Shown: positions 15,356-24,257 of the stretch, piece after piece
How positions within the stretch are numbered: position 1 is the stretch's first letter
How the letters are laid out: each line of letters begins with the position of its first letter
NCBI GenBank assembly: GCA_964503685.1
Contig: CAZDAW010000002.1
Location: forward strand, 22,917 to 86,916
Source: CAZDAW01 sp964503685
Lineage (GTDB): Bacteria > Chloroflexota > Anaerolineae > Anaerolineales > Anaerolineaceae
DNA: 64,000 bases
Direction of reading: 5' to 3'
Program-made: the position numbers and the translations under genes
Notes under the pieces: model-generated
The model's database searches: none
Seen by the model: the letters and a program-made list of their open reading frames with translations, nothing else
Told to the model about the DNA's origin: nothing

Positions 15356-16620
15356 AATCTAACCTCCTCTTTAAAGAGGGCCATCACAAAATCGTGAATA
15401 TTGGCGGGTCGTAAATCTTCCAATACACGTGTTCCCGTTGTGAAATAGGTAATGGGTAATTTGGATCGACATAAGACGTTAAAAATGCTTCCATAACTGC
15501 GGGTTTCATCCATCTTGGTTATAATTAATCCATTAATACCAAAGATACCCAACGCAGCTATCGTTTCGTTGATATCCTCTTCTTTTGTGGCTGCAGATGC
15601 TACAAGATATGTGGCGCGGTTTGGAAGCGCGGTTAAGAATGCACCTAATTCAATTACCTTAGGTTGATTGCGAGGATTGCATCCCGGCGTATCGACGATT
15701 ACCATGCAATCTTGCGGCTGGTTTGCCGCGATCTCAGATAATTCTTCCGGGGTATAAGCCAGAAAAAGCGGGATGTTGAGCGTGTCCGTAAAAACCCGCG
15801 CTTCTGCGATGGCGCCGGTTCGGACGGTATCGGCGCTTACCCAGACAACCTTTTTATTCAAACTAAGGCGGCGGGCAGCAAGTTTGGCGCAGGTGTTGGT
15901 CTTGCCGCTTCCAGTTGCTCCAACCAGGCAAACGATGCGATTGTTTATCGATGCCTCTTCAGAAGATTTGATGCATGCTTCAAGTTGCCGGCCAATAAAT
16001 TGGCGAACTCGATTCTCATCAACCAATGAATTAGGGTTAAGTGTTTCCAAACAGGTCGCAATCAGCCGATTGACAAATTTACGATCAACGCCCTGTTCAA
16101 GCAATTGATGATAACTGTCTTCTAATAAGACAGGCATATTAGCAGGAACCTGAACATTGATCAATTCTTGTGTCTCAGGCTTTTGGGGAGGCGTCTTCCC
16201 GTTCTTCTTTTTCGGCGGCTCTTGCACTGGCAGTTTATCTAAAACTTCTAAAACAGATAATTCTTCGGGCTTTGGGGGAGTCGCCCCATTTACAACCGGT
16301 ACAACCGGTGGCAGTTCGACTGCCCTTTTGAGGTTGGGCGTTGTTTTTGATGCAGGCTTTGGGGATTCTGGTAAAGCCGCCGGTTTAGGTTCAACTTTTG
16401 CCGGAGTGACTTTAGGAGCTTCCAGAGCTTTTTTTTCATTTTCTTCGGCTTGTAAACCTTGCATGGCAATAACTTCCACAATTGGTTTTCGCCAGACTTG
16501 CCATGCAGGGCCTCCGGGAACTTGCCGCGCCGATACGATGATTGCCTCAGGTCCAAGCTCTTGCTTGATCTGTTGGAGAGCAGTCATCATATTTGGAGCG
16601 CGAAATGTACGAGTTTTCAT
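15352..16620 (-). CDS. flhF: FlhF, SRP-type GTPase for flagellar placement
   Basis: FlhF is a membrane-associated SRP-family GTPase that fixes the site or number of flagella. The N-terminus 'MKTRTFRAPNMMTALQQIKQ' and 'LGPEAIIVSARQVPGGPAWQ' are the FlhF B-domain start. A Pro/Lys-rich linker follows (about 75-150), then the NG domain with P-loop 'GATGSGKTNTCAKLAARR', 'VIVDTPGCNPRNQPK' and 'ITKMDETRSYGS'. The P-loop has N where SRP GTPases usually have T (GKTNT for GKTTT), and DTPG replaces DTAG. It has 422 residues and no FlhG partner in view. Confidence 0.88.
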   Translation of the reverse strand: MKTRTFRAPNMMTALQQIKQELGPEAIIVSARQVPGGPAWQVWRKPIVEVIAMQGLQAEENEKKALEAPKVTPAKVEPKPAALPESPKPASKTTPNLKRAVELPPVVPVVNGATPPKPEELSVLEVLDKLPVQEPPKKKNGKTPPQKPETQELINVQVPANMPVLLEDSYHQLLEQGVDRKFVNRLIATCLETLNPNSLVDENRVRQFIGRQLEACIKSSEEASINNRIVCLVGATGSGKTNTCAKLAARRLSLNKKVVWVSADTVRTGAIAEARVFTDTLNIPLFLAYTPEELSEIAANQPQDCMVIVDTPGCNPRNQPKVIELGAFLTALPNRATYLVASAATKEEDINETIAALGIFGINGLIITKMDETRSYGSIFNVLCRSKLPITYFTTGTRVLEDLRPANIHDFVMALFKEEVRL

Positions 16621-16626
16621 CCCGAA

Positions 16627-18726
16627 TTACTCCGTAACTACTTGTTGCGACATGATATCGACCATGCCATGAGCTCGCACTTTTGTCCCCTGGCTGACTT
16701 CTGAAAAGGCCAAAACAACCAGGTTGGGCAAAGATTGTTCAATCAAACGTCGAAATGCCAGACGCAACTCTCTGGGACATAATAACAGCGGGTAATAGCC
16801 TTTTTGCGCCAATTGCTCCATCTGTTCGCCTGTTTTCTTTAAGATGGCCTGTGCAGTAGGGGCATCCAATTGAAACCCCAATCCATTTTCCGCCGGCCCT
16901 AAAGCGCCTCGTAGCATAGTTTCAAGTTGGGGCGATAAAGTGAATACGTGAAGATACCCATCATTATCTCGATATTGATTTGATAAAGCTCTTGCCATCG
17001 TTTGGCGCACAGCTTCAGCCAGAATATTGGTATCTCTTGTAATGGGAGCGTTGTTTGCCAACACTTCCAATATGCCACCCAGATCTCGTATTGGGACCCG
17101 CTCCCGGAGCAAATTCCGCAACACTGATTGAACCTCACCCAATGTCAGTAGCTCTGGGATAACGCCTTCAACTGCGGCGGGAGTTTTTCGTCTGAGTTGC
17201 TCAAGCATTTCCTGAACCATCTGGCGATTTAACAACTCTGGCGAATTGGCGCGGACAACTTCAGTCAAATGGGTACTTAAAACCGAGAGGGGATTAACGA
17301 CGGTGTAGCCGAGTAACTCTGCACGACCTTTTTCTGCCTCTCCGATCCAAATCGCGGGGAGGCCAAAAGCTGGCTCAGTTGTTGGTATACCGCGCAGTTT
17401 TTCTTCCGACTCAGACCCGGGGATAGCTAATAACTTATCCGCTATTAATTCGCCCCGCGCTACTTCCTGGCCGCGAATTTTTATCCGGTAAGCCTGGGGT
17501 GGAAGGCGTAAATTATCCCTTATGCGTACAATGGGTAAAATCAACCCGATCTCGTTCATCAACTGGCGGCGAATTGCGGTTACCCGGTGAAGCAAATTAT
17601 CCTGGGCAAATTCGTCTATAAGCGATATCAGGCCATAGCCAATTTCCAATTCCAGTGGATCGACCACAACCATTCCCAGCATATCATCCGGGCTTTCAGG
17701 TTCAATCGCTTTGGGCGCTGGAATAATCTCCGGTACAGCGCTTTTCGCTTTATCGGCTTTCCAGATAAAATAGGCGCCTGCTCCTAATGCGCAGCTTACT
17801 AAGATAAATGGTATTTTGGGAATACCGGGCACGATTGCCAGAGCGGCGATGATGATTGTGCCAAAAGTCATACTATTTAAATTGGAAAGCTGACTGAATA
17901 AATTCTTACCAAAGGATGCATCGGATGATGACCGGGTTACAATTAAACCCGCGGCAGATGAGACTAACAGCGCAGGAATTTGAATCGCCAAGCCTGCTCC
18001 TACAGTGAGAAGGGTATAGGCTTGCAAAGCATCCAACAAGGACAAGCCCCGTTGCAGAACGCCGATGACAAATCCGCCAAGAATATTAACCAGAATAACG
18101 ACGATTGCTGCAACTGCATCACCTTTAACAAATTTACTGGCGCCATCCATCGAGCCGTAAAAATCAGCCTCACTTGCGATCTGTTTTCTGCGTTCCCTGG
18201 CTTGTTCTTCGTTAATGATGCCTGCGTTTAGATCAGCATCGATTGATAACTGTTTACCTGGCATTGCGTCCAAGGTGAAACGAGCTGCTACTTCAGCCAC
18301 GCGTCCAGAGCCATTGTTGATAACCACGAATTGGATGATCATCAGCATTAAGAATACAACCACACCGACGATGTAATTTCCGCCTACGACGAGATTACCA
18401 AAAGTAGAAACGACCTGGCCTGCATCACCCTGCAATAAGATGAGACGGCTTGAAGCGATATTCAACCCCAAACGGAACATGGTGATTAGCAACAGCATCG
18501 TTGGAAAAGACGAGAATTCCATCGGCTTGTTGACATAAACGGTCAGCAATAAAATGCCGATGGATAAGGCAAGATTAATGACAATCAGAAAATCGATAAC
18601 TGTCGCCGGTAATGGAATAATCAACAATGCAACGATAATGACGAGGCTTAAGGCTATTGCGGCATCAGTGGATTTCAGCAATGAGCGCAGATCTAATAAA
18701 GGAGAAGAAGATGTTGTAGTTGTCAT
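16627..18726 (-). CDS. flhA: FlhA, flagellar export gate
   Basis: FlhA is the large nonameric export-gate component of the flagellar type III system. The 699-residue protein has about eight transmembrane segments in the first 330 residues and a cytoplasmic C-terminal ring domain. FHIPEP-family landmarks are clear: 'VFLMLMIIQFVVINNGSGRV', 'ARFTLDAMPGKQLSIDADLN' and 'ERRKQIASEADFYGSMDGAS'. The length matches family norms and no interruption is seen. The neighbours flhB and flhF are in conserved order. Confidence 0.95.
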   Translation of the reverse strand: MTTTTSSSPLLDLRSLLKSTDAAIALSLVIIVALLIIPLPATVIDFLIVINLALSIGILLLTVYVNKPMEFSSFPTMLLLITMFRLGLNIASSRLILLQGDAGQVVSTFGNLVVGGNYIVGVVVFLMLMIIQFVVINNGSGRVAEVAARFTLDAMPGKQLSIDADLNAGIINEEQARERRKQIASEADFYGSMDGASKFVKGDAVAAIVVILVNILGGFVIGVLQRGLSLLDALQAYTLLTVGAGLAIQIPALLVSSAAGLIVTRSSSDASFGKNLFSQLSNLNSMTFGTIIIAALAIVPGIPKIPFILVSCALGAGAYFIWKADKAKSAVPEIIPAPKAIEPESPDDMLGMVVVDPLELEIGYGLISLIDEFAQDNLLHRVTAIRRQLMNEIGLILPIVRIRDNLRLPPQAYRIKIRGQEVARGELIADKLLAIPGSESEEKLRGIPTTEPAFGLPAIWIGEAEKGRAELLGYTVVNPLSVLSTHLTEVVRANSPELLNRQMVQEMLEQLRRKTPAAVEGVIPELLTLGEVQSVLRNLLRERVPIRDLGGILEVLANNAPITRDTNILAEAVRQTMARALSNQYRDNDGYLHVFTLSPQLETMLRGALGPAENGLGFQLDAPTAQAILKKTGEQMEQLAQKGYYPLLLCPRELRLAFRRLIEQSLPNLVVLAFSEVSQGTKVRAHGMVDIMSQQVVTE

Positions 18727-18730
18727 GATA

Positions 18731-19819
18731 TTAATTCACTACCATTTCCGCATTTGGGGAAAGATTTGGTGTTGAGGGTTTTCGACGGAACTTGTACACA
18801 TAGGCAAGTACTTCAGCCATAGCTAAATACAATTCAGGCGGAATTTCCTGATCGATTTCCACAGTTCTATAAATGGATCGCGCGAGGGGAATATTTTGAA
18901 CAACGGGAATGTTGTTCTTTTTGGCGATCTCAACAATTCGTTCGGCTGTCATGTGGGCGCCCTTCGCAAGAAGAACTGGCGCTTTCATCACCTTCGGATC
19001 GTATTGAATGGCGTTTGCAAGATGGGTCGGGTTTGTGATGATGACATCTGCTTTAGGGACTTTTGCCATCATCCTCATCCGGGCGAATCGACGTTGTTGT
19101 GCACGGATGCGACCACGAATGAAAGGATCACCTTCGGATTGTTTGAATTCCTCTTTCACCTCTTCCTTTGTCATGCGTAATGACTTCATAAATTGCCAGC
19201 GGTTATACAGGTAATCAACTATTGCCAGAGCAAGATACGCAAGCCCGACCCGAAATGCTAACGTAATGGCGATTCCAATCCATTGACTCAACCCTGATGA
19301 CAAATCCATCTGCGCCAGTTCAAGGAGCCCGGCAATCTGCGACTGCAAATAGGAATATGCAATGCCGCCAACCAATAACAATTTCAATAACGCCTTGATT
19401 AATTCGGTAACGCCATGTAGCGAAAATATTCTCTTTATTCCATTCAGGGGATTCAACCGGTTAAATTTAAAACCAATGGATTTTGTTGAGAACAATAATC
19501 CAGTTTGAATAACAGTTACAATGATGCCAATGGCCATGATTCCAATGATTATTGTGCCTAAACCGGGCAACAACTGGATTAGATCTGAAAAAAGTAAATT
19601 TCTCAACCAGGCTGAAGTAAATTCTTTTGGAAATGAAGTCAGGGATATCTTCAGGATACTACTTAGATCCTGAATTATTCGTTGTCCAGAACTCTGTAAT
19701 AGCCAGATACCTCCGATCAATACAGCGGCTGTATTGAGTTCGTGGCTGCGTGCGACCTGACCTTCTTCGCGTGCCTTGGCACGCCTACGCCCGGTTGGGG
19801 GTTCTGTTTTTTCTGACAT
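18731..19819 (-). CDS. flhB: FlhB, export specificity switch
   Basis: FlhB controls the change from rod/hook to filament export. The 362-residue protein starts 'MSEKTEPPTGRRRAKAREEG', has four hydrophobic segments, then a cytoplasmic domain with the autocleavage site in 'VIITNPTHLANAIQYD' (NPTH). It ends with 'IPPELYLAMAEVLAYVYKFR'. A separate FlhB C-domain paralog is encoded at 6865-7179. The gene lies between fliR and flhA as expected. Confidence 0.95.
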   Translation of the reverse strand: MSEKTEPPTGRRRAKAREEGQVARSHELNTAAVLIGGIWLLQSSGQRIIQDLSSILKISLTSFPKEFTSAWLRNLLFSDLIQLLPGLGTIIIGIMAIGIIVTVIQTGLLFSTKSIGFKFNRLNPLNGIKRIFSLHGVTELIKALLKLLLVGGIAYSYLQSQIAGLLELAQMDLSSGLSQWIGIAITLAFRVGLAYLALAIVDYLYNRWQFMKSLRMTKEEVKEEFKQSEGDPFIRGRIRAQQRRFARMRMMAKVPKADVIITNPTHLANAIQYDPKVMKAPVLLAKGAHMTAERIVEIAKKNNIPVVQNIPLARSIYRTVEIDQEIPPELYLAMAEVLAYVYKFRRKPSTPNLSPNAEMVVN

Positions 19820-19825
19820 ATATTT

Positions 19826-20587
19826 CTAAACTCCCAATAGCTGTAACATACGCGGCCCAAGGTCATAATAAAGCTGACGAACCGTAGGGATCATTATGGT
19901 AAGGGACAGCGCCAGGGCAACAAGTCCGATGGCAATTTTAACGGGCAAACCCAGGAAAAAAACCTGAACCTGGGGAGATACCCTTGCCAGTAATCCCAAT
20001 GCCAGATCGGTCAGAAGCAGGGCGCCAAATATTGGCATGGCCAACTGCACACCGGTGACAATCATTTGAACGGTTATTTTCAGGAGGCGTTCAACAGAAA
20101 AATCAGGCAAAGGATTATTCAGGGGTAAAACATTAAATGTTCCCTGGATAGCCTGGATAACCGAATGGTGACCATTGATCAATAGAAAAATCAACAGCGT
20201 TGTCATGATAAAAAGTTGATCTAATGCCGAACCAGCTTCTCCTACAGCAGGGTTAAAAACTTTTGCTGATCCAAAACCGCTGCTGATACTAAATAATTCG
20301 CCTGTCATTTGGAATACCGAGAAAGTTAAGTTGGCAGCATAACCAGCCAAAACTCCAATTATCAATTCGCGAAGGACAGCAATTACGTATGCAAAAACAG
20401 GAATAGCCACCGCATCCACGCTCAATGGCTGCCAAGGAATCATAATTATTGCCAGAATGATGCCCAGGCCAATTTTTACCCGATCTGGTATTAATTGTCC
20501 GCCCAAGACAGGTATCTGGATGATGATAGCCAGGATCCGGGTAATGGCCAGAATAAATAATTGAGCTTGCGCAACAGAGACCAACAT
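19826..20587 (-). CDS. fliR: FliR, export gate membrane protein
   Basis: FliR is part of the FliP5-FliQ4-FliR1 export channel. The 253-residue protein is very hydrophobic with about six membrane segments and family motifs such as 'VLRELIIGVLAGYAANLTFS' and 'QMTGELFSISSGFGSAKVFN'. It is split from fliPQ by the HDOD and response-regulator genes and a 177-bp gap holding a possible promoter, so it may start its own transcript. Confidence 0.92.
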   Translation of the reverse strand: MLVSVAQAQLFILAITRILAIIIQIPVLGGQLIPDRVKIGLGIILAIIMIPWQPLSVDAVAIPVFAYVIAVLRELIIGVLAGYAANLTFSVFQMTGELFSISSGFGSAKVFNPAVGEAGSALDQLFIMTTLLIFLLINGHHSVIQAIQGTFNVLPLNNPLPDFSVERLLKITVQMIVTGVQLAMPIFGALLLTDLALGLLARVSPQVQVFFLGLPVKIAIGLVALALSLTIMIPTVRQLYYDLGPRMLQLLGV

Positions 20588-20621
20588 AATCGATAGGTAT
20601 CCTAATATAATCTATACCCAC

Positions 20622-20650
20622 AGAATACCTTTGGACGCTCTTATTGTCAG
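20622..20650 (-). promoter_or_regulatory. Possible promoter upstream of fliR
   Basis: The minus strand has CTGACA (20650-20645), 17 nt, TATTCT (20627-20622), a fair sigma-A match (5/6 and 4/6). It lies in the 177-bp gap between the response-regulator gene and fliR, the only sizeable gap inside the minus-strand flagellar operon apart from the broken fliM-fliN region. The match is modest and AT-rich sequence makes chance hits likely. Confidence 0.3.
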
Positions 20651-20764
20651 TAAAGCACAGATGAAGCGCAACTAAAGATGACGTAAAAAATTATTTATAA
20701 ACTAAAGAACAAAGCAAGTTCGTCCGATAATATCCCCCGTTTGTTAACAAAATAGTTGATGAAG

Positions 20765-21148
20765 TCAATCCCCTCTTTTTAGCAGGGATTTTACCCGTTT
20801 AACTAAAACATTAACATCATAAGGTTTTAAAATAAAATCCCATACACCAGCATCTTTTGCTTTGAGAATAACTTCCTGAAAGGCTAACGCCGATGTAATT
20901 ATGACAATCGTGTTTTTTAATAGCTTGGCGCTTTTAAGCTGGTTGAGTAATTCCAGTCCATTCAACTCTGGAACCAGAATATCCATTATCATAATAGAAG
21001 GTTGATGTTTTTTAAACAAACGAAGTGCGTCATTTCCATTACTAGCTGTGATCACCTCGCAATCCAGACGTTGAAGAGCAAGCCTGGCGAGATCACGTTG
21101 AGCCGGGTCGGCCTCAACAACAAGAATAACTGTTTTGGATTTTTCCAT
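20765..21148 (-). CDS. Single-domain response regulator (CheY-like)
   Basis: A 127-residue stand-alone receiver. The phospho-acceptor Asp lies in 'SIMIMDILVPELNGLELL', Ser replaces the usual Thr in 'IVIITSALA', and the Lys in 'FILKPYD' is present. The acidic pair is 'VVEADP', so one Asp is kept and the first is Glu. It could act on the motor switch like CheY or signal with the adjacent HDOD protein. No chemotaxis kinase is in the window. It follows the HDOD gene by 8 nt and sits inside the export-gate gene set, an odd location. Confidence 0.82.
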   Translation of the reverse strand: MEKSKTVILVVEADPAQRDLARLALQRLDCEVITASNGNDALRLFKKHQPSIMIMDILVPELNGLELLNQLKSAKLLKNTIVIITSALAFQEVILKAKDAGVWDFILKPYDVNVLVKRVKSLLKRGD

Positions 21149-21156
21149 AAAGAAAA

Positions 21157-22011
21157 TTATAGCGTATTGGATTGTCCAAATTTTAAAGATTCATTGAATT
21201 CTGTTTGCAGATGGGCAATTTTCTCATCACTGAGTTTTAAAATTCGGGGCGCTTCTGGATGGATAATCCTTTTATCCAGGTCGATCACGTCATTCATAAT
21301 TGATGGTGTAAAGCTATTAGCAATGTTGACAAGAGCTGCAAATTCTTGTTTTGTTCTTGCTAAGGAAGGCGCGTGATGGTAGCGAATGGCATCTGCCAGA
21401 TGGGCCGGGAATTGCCATTTATCAGCCATTAAACCCCCCACCCCGGCATGATCAATGCCAAACAATTGTTCTTCAACTTGCCATAATTGAAGATTACGAC
21501 GCTTCATATTGTCAATCAATTTGTTGTAATCGGTATTTACATATTGATCCAGTAATAACTTCCCCATATCATGGAGTAAACCGGCTACGTAGGCTTCTTC
21601 CGGTTCAGAATAGTGGATGGCTTTAGCTAACCAGCCGGCCGCAGTTGCGGCAGCTATGGAGTGTTCCCATAATTTACCTGCGCCAATGTGATACCCATTT
21701 AACCGCGAGTTGAGCGGGCCGGCAGCTCCAGCGCCGAGGATGATAGTTCTAACACGCTTGAAGCCAAGGCGCATAACCGCGTCATCAATAGAGGAGCAAG
21801 TGGAACCATATCCCATAGCAGCCGAGTTGGCGCATTGTAATAAAAGTGCAGCCAGCGCCTGATCTAAACCTATCAAGTCGGAGATGACGCCAGCAGACGC
21901 CAATGGGTCTTCCAGGGCGCGAAGCACCCGGCTAATATTGGTCGGCATTGGTCGCAATTGCTGCACCGAATTTAAGATTAATGTGAGCCTGGCTGAAGCA
22001 GTGGTAGTCAT
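21157..22011 (-). CDS. HDOD-domain protein
   Basis: HDOD domains are inactive relatives of HD phosphohydrolases found in signalling proteins, often next to receiver or c-di-GMP proteins. The 284-residue product has the HDOD core at about 20-215: 'LRALEDPLASAGVISDLIGL', 'LGFKRVRTIILGAGA', 'EEAYVAGLLHDMGKLLLDQY' and 'HAGVGGLMADKW'. The HD pair (LLHDMGK) is retained. I start at ATG 22011, after the fliQ stop region, because the longer frame would run into fliQ. It probably functions with the downstream receiver protein. Confidence 0.8.
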   Translation of the reverse strand: MTTTASARLTLILNSVQQLRPMPTNISRVLRALEDPLASAGVISDLIGLDQALAALLLQCANSAAMGYGSTCSSIDDAVMRLGFKRVRTIILGAGAAGPLNSRLNGYHIGAGKLWEHSIAAATAAGWLAKAIHYSEPEEAYVAGLLHDMGKLLLDQYVNTDYNKLIDNMKRRNLQLWQVEEQLFGIDHAGVGGLMADKWQFPAHLADAIRYHHAPSLARTKQEFAALVNIANSFTPSIMNDVIDLDKRIIHPEAPRILKLSDEKIAHLQTEFNESLKFGQSNTL

Positions 22012-22043
22012 GACCTGGTATTCTACGAGAAGAACAAGAACGC

Positions 22044-22313
22044 TCAGTGAATAATATTGGGCAGGTTGTTGAACAAATTTACAGTGAAAGTTATTATTTG
22101 TTGCCCCATCCATGACCCTAATAATGCCAATATCAAAGCTATGACAATTATTTTAGGGACAAATGTGAGGGTTACTTCATTGATTTGTGTTGCAGCCTGA
22201 AATAAACTAACCAGACTGCCGACCAAAAGGCTGGCCAACAGAATTGGTCCTGCGATAGTCAGGGCAACAATCAGCGCATTTTGGGCAAGGGATATGACAT
22301 ACGATTCGGTCAT
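22044..22313 (-). CDS. fliQ: FliQ, export gate membrane protein
   Basis: An 89-residue protein with two hydrophobic helices, the standard FliQ size and shape. It contains 'ALTIAGPILLASLLVGSLVS', 'QAATQINEVTLTFVPKIIVI' and 'LLGSWMGQQIITFTVNLFNN', all close to the family pattern. It assembles with FliP and FliR into the export channel. It follows fliP by 33 nt. Confidence 0.92.
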   Translation of the reverse strand: MTESYVISLAQNALIVALTIAGPILLASLLVGSLVSLFQAATQINEVTLTFVPKIIVIALILALLGSWMGQQIITFTVNLFNNLPNIIH

Positions 22314-22346
22314 ATTTATCTCAGAAAATTAATTATAGCCTTAACT

Positions 22347-23108
22347 TTAGTAAAAACTTAAAGTGAGTGAACGAGTAATTAAATACCAGCCGTCCACCAT
22401 GATGAATAATAAAATTTTAAACGGCATTGATATCAAAGAGGGTGGTAGCATCATCATACCCATCGAGAGCAGAATACTCGCCACTACCATATCAATAATC
22501 AGGAACGGTATGTAAATCACGAATCCCATGATGAAAGCGGTTCTCAATTCGCTGATTACAAATGCGGGCATTAAGACAATATTCGGGATGTCAGCGAGCG
22601 TTTCCGGTTGTTCTTCGCCGCTGATTTCCATGAATAATTGGATATCTTTTTCGCGGGTTTGTTTGAACATGAAATTACGAATAGGTTCGATCGATCTGGT
22701 AATTGCAGTGGATTGATCGATTTCTTCCTTCAAGTATGGTTGTAAAGCCTGTTCGTTAATTTCGGTGTAAACCGGCGCCATGATAAAAAAGCTCAATAAT
22801 AATGCCAGACCAGTGATGACCTGGTTGGGGGGAATTGTTGCGGTGCCAATTGCATTCTTGAGCAGTGATAGTACAATCACAATACGTGTAAATGATGTCG
22901 CCAGTATTATTATTGAAGGCGCCAGTGATAATACAGTTAACAAAATTAATAGTTGTACGCCGCTGCTAACCTGTTGAGGTTGGTTCGCGGAATCCACTGT
23001 TAAAGTAACTCCGGGAGCAGTAAATTCTGGCGTCGTTGCGCAGGAGGACAAAAAGACACTGGCAACGATGCCGACTAAAATAATTGTAAGAAAGCGTTTC
23101 CGAGACAT
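22347..23108 (-). CDS. fliP: FliP, export gate protein with lipoprotein-like signal peptide
   Basis: FliP is the pentameric core of the flagellar export channel. The 253-residue protein has the FliP signatures 'PSIIILATSFTRIVIVLSLL', 'IPPNQVITGLALLLSFFIMA' and 'LMPAFVISELRTAFIMGFVI'. I start at ATG 23108, with GGAG 9 nt upstream, not at ATG 23144, which has no SD. From that start the first 23 residues form a signal peptide ending in a lipobox-like 'FLSSC' (Cys23). FliP commonly has a cleavable signal sequence, but a lipobox is unusual. Confidence 0.92.
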   Translation of the reverse strand: MSRKRFLTIILVGIVASVFLSSCATTPEFTAPGVTLTVDSANQPQQVSSGVQLLILLTVLSLAPSIIILATSFTRIVIVLSLLKNAIGTATIPPNQVITGLALLLSFFIMAPVYTEINEQALQPYLKEEIDQSTAITRSIEPIRNFMFKQTREKDIQLFMEISGEEQPETLADIPNIVLMPAFVISELRTAFIMGFVIYIPFLIIDMVVASILLSMGMMMLPPSLISMPFKILLFIMVDGWYLITRSLTLSFY

Positions 23109-23148
23109 AAAGCGGCTCTCCAGTATTGAATTGATGAGCGGCATTGAT

Positions 23149-23664
23149 TTAATTTTTGTCGGAGGTTTCCACTCGATTCAATGTATCATTGAGTATCTTG
23201 GGAAAGGATTGAGTGGACTTCTGTTCTTCCGAAACAGGTTCAAGCTCCGTCAGATAAGATATGGATTGATCTGTGGCGCCGATCATAACATTGCGGTCGC
23301 CAACTTTGACCAGGTAAACTGTCTGCCGCGGAGTTAACCTTAATGTTTCCAGAACGGTCATTTGTTTGGATGGGCCAGAAAATTGAGGGCCTTTCCAGCG
23401 GCGAAGCAAATAGAATCCGACGAGCATTAATACAATGACTAATCCCAGCTTCAGAAATACACTGAGAAACAATGCGGTTGTCGAGCCTGGATCACCGGGA
23501 TTAAGTGGAATCTCTGCCGGCGTTGAGACAGGTGTGGAAAGCGCGTCAACGATGAGAAAAAAAATGCCTCCAGCCAGGCCAAGAGTAATCAATCCCCATA
23601 ACCATTTGGGAAGCGTCTTCAATTTCTTGAGCCACTTCTGCAGGTTCTCAGGTGAGATAGACAT
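23149..23664 (-). CDS. fliO: FliO, flagellar biosynthesis protein
   Basis: FliO helps assemble the FliP ring. The 171-residue protein has two membrane helices (about 20-42 and 64-86), then a cytoplasmic domain with 'MTVLETLRLTPRQTVYLVKV' and 'NVMIGATDQSISYL', the FliO/YscJ-type signature. The pattern of two helices with a long extracytoplasmic loop is seen in Gram-positive FliZ/FliO. Its ATG overlaps the fliN stop by one base. Confidence 0.82.
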   Translation of the reverse strand: MSISPENLQKWLKKLKTLPKWLWGLITLGLAGGIFFLIVDALSTPVSTPAEIPLNPGDPGSTTALFLSVFLKLGLVIVLMLVGFYLLRRWKGPQFSGPSKQMTVLETLRLTPRQTVYLVKVGDRNVMIGATDQSISYLTELEPVSEEQKSTQSFPKILNDTLNRVETSDKN

Positions 23665-23900
23665 TAATTATCTCCGCCGTCAAATTTGGGCGCGATGAGT
23701 TCTGTAATTCGGACGCCAAATTTATCATCCACCACGACCACTTCACCGCGCGCTAAAAGGTGATCATTGATATAAATATCAACAACATCTCCGGCCAGCC
23801 GATCGAGTTCGACGACCGATCCATTTTGTAAATCGAGGACTTGTTTAACTGTAAGCCGGGTTCGTCCTAACTCTACAGCCACCTGTATAGTCACATCCAT
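23664..23900 (-). CDS. fliN: FliN C-terminal (SPOA) part, downstream of an in-frame TGA
   Basis: FliN is a C-ring protein of the motor switch. This 78-residue reading frame is an intact SPOA domain ('VAVELGRTRLTVKQVLDLQN', 'DIYINDHLLARGEVVVVDD', 'FGVRITELIAP'). Immediately upstream is TGA (23903-23901), then 59 in-frame sense codons back to ATG 24080, which has AAGGTGA 8-9 nt before it. With the TGA read through, the protein would be 138 residues, the normal FliN length. The ATG at 23900 has no Shine-Dalgarno, so this part may be made by restart after the TGA, or the gene may be broken. Confidence 0.75.
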   Translation of the reverse strand: MDVTIQVAVELGRTRLTVKQVLDLQNGSVVELDRLAGDVVDIYINDHLLARGEVVVVDDKFGVRITELIAPKFDGGDN

Positions 23901-24080
23901 TCACATATCAATGTTCGCAGAATCTGGCCCAATATTACTTGCCTGCGGTATTGAGTAATTGGAAACGATGGGTTCGGTGGAGGTTTCCACTTCTACCGTG
24001 TTACGTACAGGAGGTCTTTCTTCGACCGGAGAAGGTTCCTGAACTTGATCAGAATTTGTTTGTGGGACTGCATCAGTCAT
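23901..24080 (-). pseudogene. fliN: N-terminal segment of fliN, cut off by TGA
   Basis: This 59-codon open segment starts at ATG 24080 with a good SD (AAGGTGA) and ends at TGA 23903-23901. It encodes an acidic Pro/Thr/Glu-rich stretch ending in 'NIGPDSANIDM', typical of the flexible FliN N-terminus just before the SPOA domain. It is in the same frame as the SPOA part at 23664-23900. It is either the 5' part of a recently interrupted gene, a sequence error, or one half of a two-step translation arrangement. Confidence 0.65.
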
Positions 24081-24098
24081 AATAATTTCACCTTGGCT

Positions 24099-24257
24099 CT
24101 AAATCAAAAATTCATCTTCTGGTTTTACTACAGAAGTGATTTGAGCTGCAACTTTTTTCCCAACCCTGCCCACTTTGGCAAAAAAGCGCACTTTATCAGA
24201 AACCCTTACGGGTAAGTCTTGTTAAATTGAAGTGTCAAGTGACAGTACGTCACCGAC
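24099..24257 (-). pseudogene. fliM: C-terminal SPOA remnant of fliM after in-frame stops
   Basis: Downstream of the TAA that ends the fliM frame (24260-24258) the same frame continues 'VGDVLSLDTSI', a second TAA (24224-24222), then 'QDLPVRVSDKVRFFAKVGRV' and 'GKKVAAQI' to a TAG at 24101-24099. This is a clear FliM C-terminal SPOA sequence. With both stops ignored FliM would be about 345 residues, the usual length. Conservation on both sides of both stops argues that the interruption is recent, recoded, or an artefact. Confidence 0.7.

Noticed and set aside
20703..20730. Plus-strand TAAAGAAC-N12-TCCGATAA before the receiver gene as a sigma-28 promoter
   Set aside because: Spacing is one base too long and it would transcribe antisense to the receiver and HDOD genes; kept only as a remote antisense-RNA possibility.
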